The notes beneath the pieces are model-generated. The model did not search any database and was not told the DNA's origin. It was given only the letters and a program-made list of their open reading frames with translations. Below, one piece after another: positions 1-5,281 of a DNA stretch of 5,986 bases (within the stretch, counting starts at the first letter, position 1; each line of letters starts with the position of its first letter). The position numbers and the translations under genes were made by a program. This stretch comes from an uncultured Lachnospira sp. (GTDB taxonomy: Bacteria; Bacillota; Clostridia; Lachnospirales; Lachnospiraceae): contig CAAHEK010000205.1 in the NCBI GenBank assembly GCA_900772425.1, positions 1-5,986 of the forward strand. Reading direction: 5' to 3'.

Positions 1-1
1 A

Positions 2-72
2 AGCGGGTGATGGGAATCGAACCCACGTATCTAGCTTGGAAGGCTAGTGTTCTACCATTGAACTACACCCGC
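2..72 (-). tRNA. tRNA-Gly (anticodon UCC)
   Basis: A complete 71-nt glycine tRNA on the minus strand. The acceptor stem pairs GCGGGTG (66-72) with CACCCGC (3-9), with discriminator T at position 2. The anticodon stem is CTAGC/GCTAG (31-35 with 43-47), and the loop places anticodon UCC at 38-40, reading GGA and probably other GGN codons. The T-arm carries GGTTCGATTCC. No CCA is encoded, so the 3' end must be completed by CCA-adding nucleotidyltransferase. It is the last gene of a two-tRNA unit, 30 nt after tRNA-Pro, and is driven from the promoter at 219-247. Confidence 0.97.
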
Positions 73-82
73 ATATACAGGA

Positions 83-99
83 ACAACTTATTAAGTTGT
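83..99. repeat. short inverted repeat between the two tRNAs
   Basis: ACAACTTA and TAAGTTGT are exact reverse complements flanking a single T. In RNA this would form about 7 base pairs with a 3-nt loop. It sits in the 30-nt spacer between tRNA-Pro and tRNA-Gly and lacks a following T-run on either strand, so it does not look like a terminator. It could mark a processing site in the dicistronic tRNA precursor, but that is inference. Confidence 0.45.
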
Positions 100-102
100 A
101 AG

Positions 103-177
103 TCGGGGTGACAGGATTCGAACCTGCGACCTCTTGATCCCAAATCAAGCGCTCTAGCCAAGCTGAGCCACACCCCG
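103..177 (-). tRNA. tRNA-Pro (anticodon UGG)
   Basis: A complete 75-nt proline tRNA on the minus strand. The acceptor stem pairs CGGGGTG (171-177) with CACCCCG (104-110), with discriminator A at 103. The anticodon stem is CTTGA/TCAAG on the plus strand (133-137 with 145-149), and the loop gives anticodon UGG at 140-142, the isoacceptor that can read all CCN codons. The T-arm has GGTTCGAATCC. No CCA is encoded. It is the first gene of the Pro-Gly tRNA unit, with its 5' end about 34 nt downstream of the predicted transcription start. Confidence 0.97.
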
Positions 178-218
178 ATTTCTTTTCTTTTGCTTTGCCT
201 TACCGCAACGCAAGAATG

Positions 219-247
219 ATTATATTATACTACCCTATTATTGTCAA
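219..247 (-). promoter_or_regulatory. consensus housekeeping promoter of the tRNA-Pro/tRNA-Gly unit
   Basis: On the minus strand there is a perfect -35 TTGACA (242-247), a 17-bp spacer and a perfect -10 TATAAT (219-224). A second overlapping TATAAT (224-229) is too close to the -35 to be the functional one. Transcription should start near 211-213, leaving a short leader before tRNA-Pro. A fully consensus sigma-A promoter is typical of stable-RNA genes. The T-tracts just upstream (plus-strand view) strengthen the assignment. Confidence 0.88.
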
Positions 248-249
248 CA

Positions 250-302
250 CTTTTTTGAAACTTTTTTGAAATTTTTTTAAGAAGTTTTTAAGATAACTTT
301 TT
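250..302 (-). promoter_or_regulatory. phased A-tracts (candidate UP element) upstream of the tRNA promoter
   Basis: Read on the plus strand, T-runs lie at 251-256, 262-267, 272-278, 285-289 and 298-302, so the minus (template-sense) strand has A-tracts every 11-13 bp. The first two belong to an exact 11-bp tandem repeat, CTTTTTTGAAA (250-260 and 261-271). The nearest A-tract begins 3 bp upstream of the -35 hexamer. By position, the first two tracts fall at about -40 and -51 from the predicted start, where the RNA polymerase alpha subunit contacts UP elements. Helical phasing would also give intrinsic DNA curvature. Confidence 0.6.
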
Positions 303-331
303 CATTACTGTTTTATGCGGTAAATACTGGC

Positions 332-820
332 TTACAGACTTTTTAATTCAAATGAAATTTCATCATTATCATCTACTTCCATCATTATATATGTAGGTTT
401 TTTATCTGCCTGTCTTGGATAAGAAATGCTTCCCGGATTAATTAATGTTATTTCTTCTTCAATATCTATAACCGGTCTGTGAGTATGTCCAAACATAACA
501 ATATCCTCACCTCTTGATATTCCCTCTTCCCTTATTGTCTGCAAATCCAAAGAAACATAATAATAATGTCCATGTGTGAGAAGTATTTTTTTACCTGCTA
601 TATATATCTCCTGCTCAGCCTGTAAAGGTGAAAAGAAATCATTATTTCCCGGAACCATAAGAACCTCGCATCCAGCTCCTGCAATACCTGTAATAATATC
701 CTCTTCGCCCTCTATATCACCCAAATGTATAAGCTTATCTATTTTGCCTTCTTTACTCACTGCCGCACTCAAATTTGCATGTTTTCTATGAGTATCACTC
801 ACAATCATTATCCTTTGCAT
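332..820 (-). CDS. yfcE: YfcE/YsnB-family metallophosphoesterase
   Basis: A 162-residue cytoplasmic phosphodiesterase of the YfcE/MJ0936 family within the calcineurin-like superfamily. All expected two-metal ligand motifs are visible: D-x-H (Asp9, His11), GD (Asp35), GNND (Asn59), HGH (His83) and the final GHTH (His112, His114), followed by the family's NPGS (128-131). Family members hydrolyse phosphodiesters in vitro with Mn2+ or a similar metal; the physiological substrate is generally unknown. The start is ATG at 818-820, because GGAGG (826-830) lies 5 nt upstream; the longer reading from TTG at 830-832 would put this site inside the gene. It lies 88 nt after rdgB, matching the ysnA-ysnB order in B. 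subtilis, and is probably the last gene of the operon. No clear terminator follows. Confidence 0.93.
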   Translation of the reverse strand: MQRIMIVSDTHRKHANLSAAVSKEGKIDKLIHLGDIEGEEDIITGIAGAGCEVLMVPGNNDFFSPLQAEQEIYIAGKKILLTHGHYYYVSLDLQTIREEGISRGEDIVMFGHTHRPVIDIEEEITLINPGSISYPRQADKKPTYIMMEVDDNDEISFELKSL

Positions 821-825
821 TAATG

Positions 826-830
826 CCTCC
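826..830 (-). promoter_or_regulatory. ribosome binding site deciding the yfcE start
   Basis: GGAGG on the minus strand lies 5 nt before ATG at 820. This selects MQRIMIV as the N-terminus over an in-frame TTG four codons upstream, and over the internal ATG four codons later. Confidence 0.85.
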
Positions 831-837
831 AAATATC

Positions 838-891
838 AAATTTATATTCTTTTATTATAAATTTCAGAAAATATTTTTCTATTTTCCTGAA
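838..891 (-). repeat. two adjacent hairpins in the rdgB-yfcE intercistronic gap
   Basis: Reading the minus strand, the first hairpin (863-891) pairs TTCAG-G-AAAATA with TATTTTCTGAA: 11 base pairs with one bulged G and a 6-nt loop. The second (838-864) pairs AAATTTATA with TATAAATTT across a 9-nt loop and is entirely A/T. They share two or three bases, so they would compete. Neither is followed by a U-tract, so intrinsic termination is unlikely. Partial processing or mRNA stabilisation is possible but not shown. Confidence 0.4.
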
Positions 892-908
892 TTCTCATTA
901 TATTTTTC

Positions 909-1499
909 TTATAAATCCTTTATTTTATCCAATTCATCTTTTATCTTGGCAAGTGCATTTCCTCTGTGGCTTATTTTATTCTTTTCTTCCGGAGAAAGCT
1001 CTGCTGAAGTCTTACCGTACTCAGGAAGATACACTATTGGATCATAACCAAATCCATTATCACCTTTAATTTCTTTTGCGATAAGACCTTCCATAGTTCC
1101 TTTTTTTACTATTGTTCTTCCATCAGGAAAACATAATGCAATCGCACATACAAATCTGCCACTTCTGTCATTTCCCTCAACACCTTCAAGTCGCCTTAAA
1201 AGCTCTGCATTTTTTATGTCATAAGAAGTATCGTGTCCCATATATCTTGCAGAATATACGCCCGGCTCTTTGTTAAGATAATCAATTTCAAGTCCTGAAT
1301 CATCAGCCATTGTAACCTCGTGAGTAAGCTCCATCACTGCTTTTGCCTTAATAATAGCATTTTCCTCAAATGTGGTTCCATTTTCATCAACATCAATATC
1401 AATTCCGGCTTCTTTAAGTGATACTATTTCATATCCCTGCAATATTTCTTTTACTTCTTTTATCTTATCCTTATTATTGGATGCCAGTATTATTCTCAT
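909..1499 (-). CDS. rdgB: XTP/dITP diphosphatase (non-canonical purine NTP pyrophosphatase)
   Basis: A 196-residue HAM1/RdgB-family enzyme, full length for the family. It hydrolyses dITP, ITP and XTP to the monophosphate and pyrophosphate, keeping deaminated purines out of DNA and RNA. Visible family signatures are the N-terminal SNNKDK substrate-binding motif (7-12, pattern S/T-x-N-x-x-K), ADDSGL (65-70) with the likely catalytic Asp67, GFGYDP (149-154) and SHRG (177-180). The ATG at 1497-1499 lies 5 nt after the stop of the upstream protease gene. Its ribosome binding site is modest: GGGAG within the end of the preceding gene, about 10 nt away, plus AGAG closer in, so translational coupling is likely. 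yfcE follows downstream, as ysnB follows ysnA in B. subtilis. Confidence 0.97.
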   Translation of the reverse strand: MRIILASNNKDKIKEVKEILQGYEIVSLKEAGIDIDVDENGTTFEENAIIKAKAVMELTHEVTMADDSGLEIDYLNKEPGVYSARYMGHDTSYDIKNAELLRRLEGVEGNDRSGRFVCAIALCFPDGRTIVKKGTMEGLIAKEIKGDNGFGYDPIVYLPEYGKTSAELSPEEKNKISHRGNALAKIKDELDKIKDL

Positions 1500-1504
1500 T
1501 TTCT

Positions 1505-3220
1505 CTATTCTCCCATATTTTTAGTATACATTTTAAGGCAAACGTTACAGCTTTTTGAACTCTCGACAGGTTCCCACGAACGTCCAGAACGGCTTATATA
1601 GCCTTCTCCATCATCAATAATTACATTTCTGGTGTCACGCCCTGCCTTATATTCAACAGCCACAGGATGAACCGAATCAGGCGTTGTAACCTTCACCACA
1701 ACAGCATATTTATGACCTTCCTGTAGAATTTTATGTTCATCAAATTTAACGGTATAATAACCCGAATTAGTAAACTTACCTGAAGCAACCTTTACTCTCT
1801 CAGAAAATGAATCTTCATTTTGAAAATTATCAACAAAATACACTTCATATGAAGTATTTTTCCCTGTTGCATAAAAACCTACAGCTTCTACCTCTTCATT
1901 TCCTTTTGCCTCATATACATTTGAAAAATAAGCAGTATCTTCTTCATATCCAAGCTGCCCTATCCAGCCACACAAATCACTCTGATAAATGTTATCATAA
2001 TTATTTATACTTTCTGCTCCTGTATACACTACATTATGAACTCCAATATTCGAATCATAATATGAAACGTAAAACAGACCATTATCTCCAAATTCTCCGC
2101 CCCAGCTGTTAAGGCATAAAAATGCTCCGTCAGATGCAGGCTTAACAGAAAAATTTGAAGCAGAATAATTATCGTCCCAGCCAACAATCACAACATCATG
2201 ATTAGGTCTTTTAGTGCCCACATAACAATAAGAGTAAGTGCTCTCATTATAATAAACTGAAGATTCATAAGTATTTGACATATCCGTGTATAAAGAGGAT
2301 TCAACTCCTCCGTATAAAAATACTGCCCTCTTTATACTTTCCAAATTCTTACTTTCTAATATCTGAATTTCCTGAATATGTTTTACCGGCTTTGCATCCA
2401 GATTGGTATAGCCATCACCATAAACATCGTCTGCCTCAAGAACTGGTCCCTTCCATGCAAGAAGGTAAGCCATTGCCCTTGTATAATCGCCACCTTTAAT
2501 ATAGCTGCCCTCATACCCATTATTATAAACCATATTATCAACAGAAAATTCATATCCCTCTTTAGGCATCAATGTTGTTTCCAACGCTGTTAATGCAGCA
2601 AATGCCCAACAGGTACTATAATATTTCTGATTTTTTACAGAAGGAAGCTTTCCCTCTTTTCTATAACTGTATGATGAAGGAAGCATATTTTCATCCTTAT
2701 GTGTATCATTAAGGCTTAAAGAATTATTTCTCGCATCCCATTGGTAAGTGTACTCAAAAACATCTTCCAATATTTTGGAATTAATAAATAATTTACCATT
2801 CTTATACTGAAATGCATTATTTATCTCCTGGTAAATACCATTACGATAAAAACTGTTTTCATTATTTATTTCCGCTATAGAATTGCTTTTTTGAATCTTA
2901 ATTCTTCCATCAGAATAAATATTAAATGCACATTTAAATGTGTCTCTGAACAAATAAGATGGTATCATTATCTCATTATTCTCAGACATATAAACGCTAC
3001 TATCACTAAAAGAAATTTCTTTTCCATTAACAACAAGCCTTATACTGTTCTGATTCATGCTTTCAGCTATTAAATCCTGCCATTTATCAGGCAATGCCAT
3101 ATCCTTCATATTAACATTACCCATCGCAATCCCTGTATCGCCTGTTATCCTTATGCCTGCGAATATTGCAGCAGCCATTATTACAATTATTAAACCAAGA
3201 TATAACTTTTTAAATTTCAA
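1505..3220 (-). CDS. secreted papain-like (C1A) cysteine protease with C-terminal lectin-like domain
   Basis: A 571-residue exported protein. Residues 1-5 are basic, and about 7-22 are hydrophobic (signal peptide or membrane anchor, possible cleavage near IFA-G). Residues about 59-172 resemble the copper-amine-oxidase-type N-terminal beta domain common in clostridial surface proteins. The peptidase C1 domain spans about 180-400 with the full papain set: oxyanion Gln198 (VKNQ), nucleophile Cys204 (CWAFA), His341 (NHDVVIVGWDD) and Asn371 (LCLNSWGGEFG). Residues about 410-570 (GWIGQLGYEEDTAYFSNVY onward) match the lectin-like domain that often follows clostridial C1 peptidases. The papain disulfide Cys before the nucleophile is absent (KYYSTCW replaces GSCGSCW). 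No LPXTG sorting signal is seen. The start is TTG at 3218-3220, supported by AAGGAG 7 nt upstream; it overlaps the methyltransferase gene by 11 nt. Substrate unknown. Confidence 0.9.
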   Translation of the reverse strand: MKFKKLYLGLIIVIMAAAIFAGIRITGDTGIAMGNVNMKDMALPDKWQDLIAESMNQNSIRLVVNGKEISFSDSSVYMSENNEIMIPSYLFRDTFKCAFNIYSDGRIKIQKSNSIAEINNENSFYRNGIYQEINNAFQYKNGKLFINSKILEDVFEYTYQWDARNNSLSLNDTHKDENMLPSSYSYRKEGKLPSVKNQKYYSTCWAFAALTALETTLMPKEGYEFSVDNMVYNNGYEGSYIKGGDYTRAMAYLLAWKGPVLEADDVYGDGYTNLDAKPVKHIQEIQILESKNLESIKRAVFLYGGVESSLYTDMSNTYESSVYYNESTYSYCYVGTKRPNHDVVIVGWDDNYSASNFSVKPASDGAFLCLNSWGGEFGDNGLFYVSYYDSNIGVHNVVYTGAESINNYDNIYQSDLCGWIGQLGYEEDTAYFSNVYEAKGNEEVEAVGFYATGKNTSYEVYFVDNFQNEDSFSERVKVASGKFTNSGYYTVKFDEHKILQEGHKYAVVVKVTTPDSVHPVAVEYKAGRDTRNVIIDDGEGYISRSGRSWEPVESSKSCNVCLKMYTKNMGE

Positions 3221-4376
3221 TTCCCGACTCCTTGTTTCTCTTCGGAGGTTTTGGTCCTATAAACGAATAAAAGTATGTCTTTAACATTCCGTTATATATT
3301 TTTCTGTTTTTATCCGCTTTTTTTCCAAAATACTTAATAGCATCTTCATATGAAGTAATCATATATGCTGACCATGAATCAAGCTTTGCATACTGTCTTC
3401 CAAACGCCTCATAAATAGCTGGAAGAGTTTCCTTATCCTCCAGACGTTCTCCATATGGTGGATTAGTTATAATAAATCCATACTTCTTAGCATGGCTTAA
3501 TTCTGAAACGCTTCTGGTCTGAAAATGTATTAAATCTGATACGCCTGCATTAACAGCATTACTTCTTGCTATCTTAATAACATCGCTGTCAATATCAAAC
3601 CCCTGTATATCAGTCTTAATATTTAAATTCTGTAAATCTCCTGCCTCTTCCTTGGTATCTTTCCAAAGCTGTCTGTCAATGAGATTATCCCAATTCATTG
3701 CAGTAAACCTTCTACGAAGTCCAGGTGCTATATTAGCTGCCATCATGGCCGCCTCAATAACAAATGTACCACTTCCGCAAAATGGATCTACAAGGATTCT
3801 ATCCTCTCTCCAAGGTGTAAGTTTAATCAAAGCCGCTGCTAATGTCTCTGAAATAGGTGCTTTGCCAGCTGCCGGTCTGTAACCCCTCTTATGAAGAGAT
3901 GCACCTGATGTATCTATTCCTATCGTTACTACATCCTTCATTATCGTTACCCTGATAGGATAATCAGCTCCTGTCTCATCAAACCAATTTACTGAATATT
4001 TGGTCTTTAAACGCTCAACAATAGCTTTCTTAACAATTGACTGTATGTCAGAGCTGCTAAATAGCTTACTATTCACAGAATTAGCCTTTGTAACCCAAAA
4101 CTTCGCATTAACAGGCAGAAACTCTTCCCAAGGCAGTTCCTTTGTGTAGTCAAATAATTCTGTAAATGTAGTTGCCTTAAACTGTCCAACTTTTAAAAGA
4201 ATTCTTTCCGTAGTTCTTAAATTAACATTTGCACGGCAGATAGCCTCTGGATCTCCTTCAAATGTAACCTTTCCGTCCTCTACAGATAAAATATCATATC
4301 CCAGGTCATATATTTCTCTTTTAAGCACCGATTCAAGCCCAAAATGGCATGGTGCAATTAATTCAAGTCTATTCAT
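3210..4376 (-). CDS. ypsC: THUMP-domain class I SAM-dependent rRNA methyltransferase (YpsC/RlmL N-terminal type)
   Basis: A 388-residue protein of the YpsC family, equivalent to the N-terminal part of E. coli RlmL, which makes m2G2445 in 23S rRNA; the exact site here is inferred. The N-terminus (about 1-60, starting LELIAPCHFGLESVLKRE) and the THUMP region (about 60-160) bind RNA. The linker HKRGYR (162-167) is typical. The Rossmann-fold methyltransferase follows, with SAM-binding motif I DPFCGSGTF (197-205) and catalytic motif IV NPPYGERL (305-312). The ATG at 4374-4376 is the only in-frame start near GGAGG (4388-4392), at an unusually long 11-nt spacing. A three-codon out-of-frame ATG ATT ATA TGA sits between them and overlaps the real start. 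This is the first gene of the operon, 23-25 nt after the predicted transcription start. Confidence 0.94.
   Translation of the reverse strand: MNRLELIAPCHFGLESVLKREIYDLGYDILSVEDGKVTFEGDPEAICRANVNLRTTERILLKVGQFKATTFTELFDYTKELPWEEFLPVNAKFWVTKANSVNSKLFSSSDIQSIVKKAIVERLKTKYSVNWFDETGADYPIRVTIMKDVVTIGIDTSGASLHKRGYRPAAGKAPISETLAAALIKLTPWREDRILVDPFCGSGTFVIEAAMMAANIAPGLRRRFTAMNWDNLIDRQLWKDTKEEAGDLQNLNIKTDIQGFDIDSDVIKIARSNAVNAGVSDLIHFQTRSVSELSHAKKYGFIITNPPYGERLEDKETLPAIYEAFGRQYAKLDSWSAYMITSYEDAIKYFGKKADKNRKIYNGMLKTYFYSFIGPKPPKRNKESGIEI
3228..3233 (-). promoter_or_regulatory. ribosome binding site supporting the TTG start of the protease
   Basis: AAGGAG on the minus strand lies 7 nt before TTG at 3220 and is inside the 3' end of the methyltransferase gene. 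The next in-frame ATG (residue 15) would cut the signal sequence in half, so the TTG is preferred. Confidence 0.75.
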
Positions 4377-4406
4377 ATAATCATTATCCTCCGCATTCTA
4401 TATATC

Positions 4407-4435
4407 ATTGTATATTCTTAAAAATATACTGTCAA
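4407..4435 (-). promoter_or_regulatory. promoter of the ypsC-protease-rdgB-yfcE operon
   Basis: The minus strand shows a perfect -35 TTGACA (4430-4435), a 17-bp spacer and -10 TACAAT (4407-4412). Transcription should begin about 4399-4401, giving a 5' leader of roughly 25 nt with GGAGG at 4388-4392. It is the only strong promoter found for the four-gene operon. Confidence 0.8.
4410..4429. promoter_or_regulatory. 20-bp near-perfect palindrome in the promoter spacer (candidate operator)
   Basis: GTATATTCTTAAAAATATAC (plus strand) is a palindrome in 9 of its 10 base-pair positions. It starts immediately after the -35 hexamer and runs three bases into the -10. A dimeric repressor bound there would block RNA polymerase. 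The site is A/T-rich, so chance symmetry cannot be excluded, and no regulator gene is visible in the window. Confidence 0.4.
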
Positions 4436-4458
4436 TAAAATTATATAGGAGGTTTTTA

Positions 4459-4521
4459 GTGATTTTACTTTCCATTTTTAATTTTATATACATTTATTTT
4501 TACTCTATTTATTCTGCATAA
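4459..4521 (+). CDS. possible 20-codon hydrophobic peptide
   Basis: A plus-strand reading frame with GTG start and TAA stop encodes MILLSIFNFIYIYFYSIYSA, almost wholly hydrophobic and aromatic. AGGAGG (4447-4452) lies 6 nt upstream of the GTG, an ideal ribosome binding site in sequence and spacing. It is the only plausible plus-strand gene here, divergent from the ypsC operon and antisense to the tail region after the rhodanese gene. I find no convincing plus-strand promoter, and phenylalanine, isoleucine and tyrosine codons are expected by chance in such AT-rich DNA. It could be a small membrane peptide or toxin-like peptide, or nothing. Confidence 0.25.
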   Translation: MILLSIFNFIYIYFYSIYSA

Positions 4522-4578
4522 ATAAACTGCAATACTTTATAAAATAACAGTTATCTTAACATCTATCGTTCAATTATA

Positions 4579-5037
4579 TCAATATATATTTTTACCCGTA
4601 TTTCCTGATACCCTTATATACTGCTCAAATCCTCCCACAACAGATTTTGTTATATACCCTGCCTGTGACATCCTATTACATATAATCAGGCTTAATGCCC
4701 CTCTATCGCAATAAAACACGTATATTTTTCTTTTATCATTAAAATATTCTAAATATCTAATTAATTTATCATCCTTAGCCTCAAAATTTTCTGCACTATT
4801 ACTCTCTTCATTATTTATATAATCAATATTTCTTCTATATCCATTATTTCTGTCATAATTGATTTTTTTTGTGTCGATGTGTCCGATTACATTTATCATA
4901 TCATTGTATGGTACATTAACAGCATTCTTAACATGTGATTTTACATAACTGTTATATGTCCGCAAATCAATAATTAAAGAAAATGGGTTATTAATATAAT
5001 ACTCCATTTTCCTTGAACTAATCATTTCACAACTCAT
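4579..5037 (-). CDS. single-domain rhodanese-like protein with an insertion
   Basis: A 152-residue cytoplasmic protein with no signal sequence. The N-terminal half has ISSRKMEYYINN followed by LIIDLRTYNSYVKSHVKNAVNVPY (21-44), the classic rhodanese signature with IDLR/IDVR and the H-x-x-x-A-x-N-V-P element. The active-site strand and loop are IYVFYCDRGALS (105-116) with predicted nucleophile Cys110, and the end VVGGFEQYI (133-141) matches the usual GG-x-x-x-W/Y region. Between the halves, residues about 50-100 form an Asn/Asp/Tyr-rich hydrophilic insertion, making the protein longer than the usual 100-110 residues. The loop C-D-R-G-A-L-S lacks the Arg of the common C-x-x-G-x-R-S pattern, so sulfurtransferase activity is uncertain. 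The ATG at 5035-5037 has only a weak upstream site; ATG at 5023-5025 is an alternative start. Its DNA is visibly more AT-rich than the downstream operon. Confidence 0.82.
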   Translation of the reverse strand: MSCEMISSRKMEYYINNPFSLIIDLRTYNSYVKSHVKNAVNVPYNDMINVIGHIDTKKINYDRNNGYRRNIDYINNEESNSAENFEAKDDKLIRYLEYFNDKRKIYVFYCDRGALSLIICNRMSQAGYITKSVVGGFEQYIRVSGNTGKNIY

Positions 5038-5060
5038 AATTACCAGATGTTTTTTATTAT

Positions 5061-5090
5061 ATTATACTTAATATGCAGCACATGTATGAA
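5061..5090 (-). promoter_or_regulatory. probable promoter of the rhodanese-like gene
   Basis: The minus strand has TATAAT (5061-5066) 18 bp downstream of a weak -35 TTCATA (5085-5090). A second overlapping TATAAT lies at 5056-5061. Predicted transcription start is near 5053-5056, about 16-19 nt before the ATG. The match is fair and the region is AT-rich, so confidence is moderate. Confidence 0.42.
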
Positions 5091-5151
5091 TTGAATTATA
5101 TATTATATATTTCACTTCACATTATATATAGCAGTTCTTACTCAAGCCCAT

Positions 5152-5194
5152 AAAAAATGTACAGAGAAAGCAGTAATATTTTTCTCTGTACATT
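5152..5194 (-). terminator. intrinsic terminator of the 69-codon gene
   Basis: A perfect 14-bp inverted repeat: AATGTACAGAGAAA (5156-5169) and TTTCTCTGTACATT (5181-5194), loop of 11 nt. On the minus strand the stem ends in a run of six T (5152-5157), giving a standard Rho-independent terminator for transcripts coming from the 69-codon gene. On the plus strand no T-run follows. It separates that gene from the rhodanese-like gene. Confidence 0.85.
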
Positions 5195-5203
5195 CCTTTC
5201 CAT

Positions 5204-5219
5204 CGGCAAAAATTTACCG
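5204..5219 (-). repeat. short hairpin just before the terminator
   Basis: On the minus strand CGGTAA pairs with TTGCCG (one G-U pair) across a 4-nt loop. It lies 10 nt upstream of the terminator stem in the 3' untranslated region of the 69-codon gene. It lacks its own clean U-tract. Function unknown. Confidence 0.35.
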
Positions 5220-5281
5220 GTTTGAATTTTTAGTACATATAATTATAGGTAATTTAATTTGTGCCTTTTTCTTATATCCAC

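Noticed and set aside
178..331. Riboswitch or T-box leader before the tRNAs or after yfcE
   Set aside because: The stretch is explained by a consensus promoter and A-tracts; no T-box motif or conserved aptamer core is visible.
842..898. 18-codon minus-strand frame (MRIQENRK...) between rdgB and yfcE
   Set aside because: No convincing ribosome binding site, and the sequence is explained better as paired hairpin arms.
775..1047. Plus-strand frame of 90 codons overlapping rdgB and yfcE
   Set aside because: It is antisense to two well-supported genes, has no good ribosome binding site and shows no recognisable family; it is a shadow frame.
1807..2112. Plus-strand frame of 101 codons inside the protease gene
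   Set aside because: His/Leu/Tyr-rich composition reflects antisense reading of the protease; the protease frame carries the full catalytic set.
4502..4554. AT-only stems and a small ATAAC/GTTAT palindrome as a terminator for the rhodanese gene
   Set aside because: Stems are short, almost wholly A/T and lack a proper U-tract on the minus strand; no terminator is claimed there.
5139..5205. 21-codon minus-strand frame running through the terminator
   Set aside because: No ribosome binding site and it reads straight through a perfect terminator stem; chance frame.
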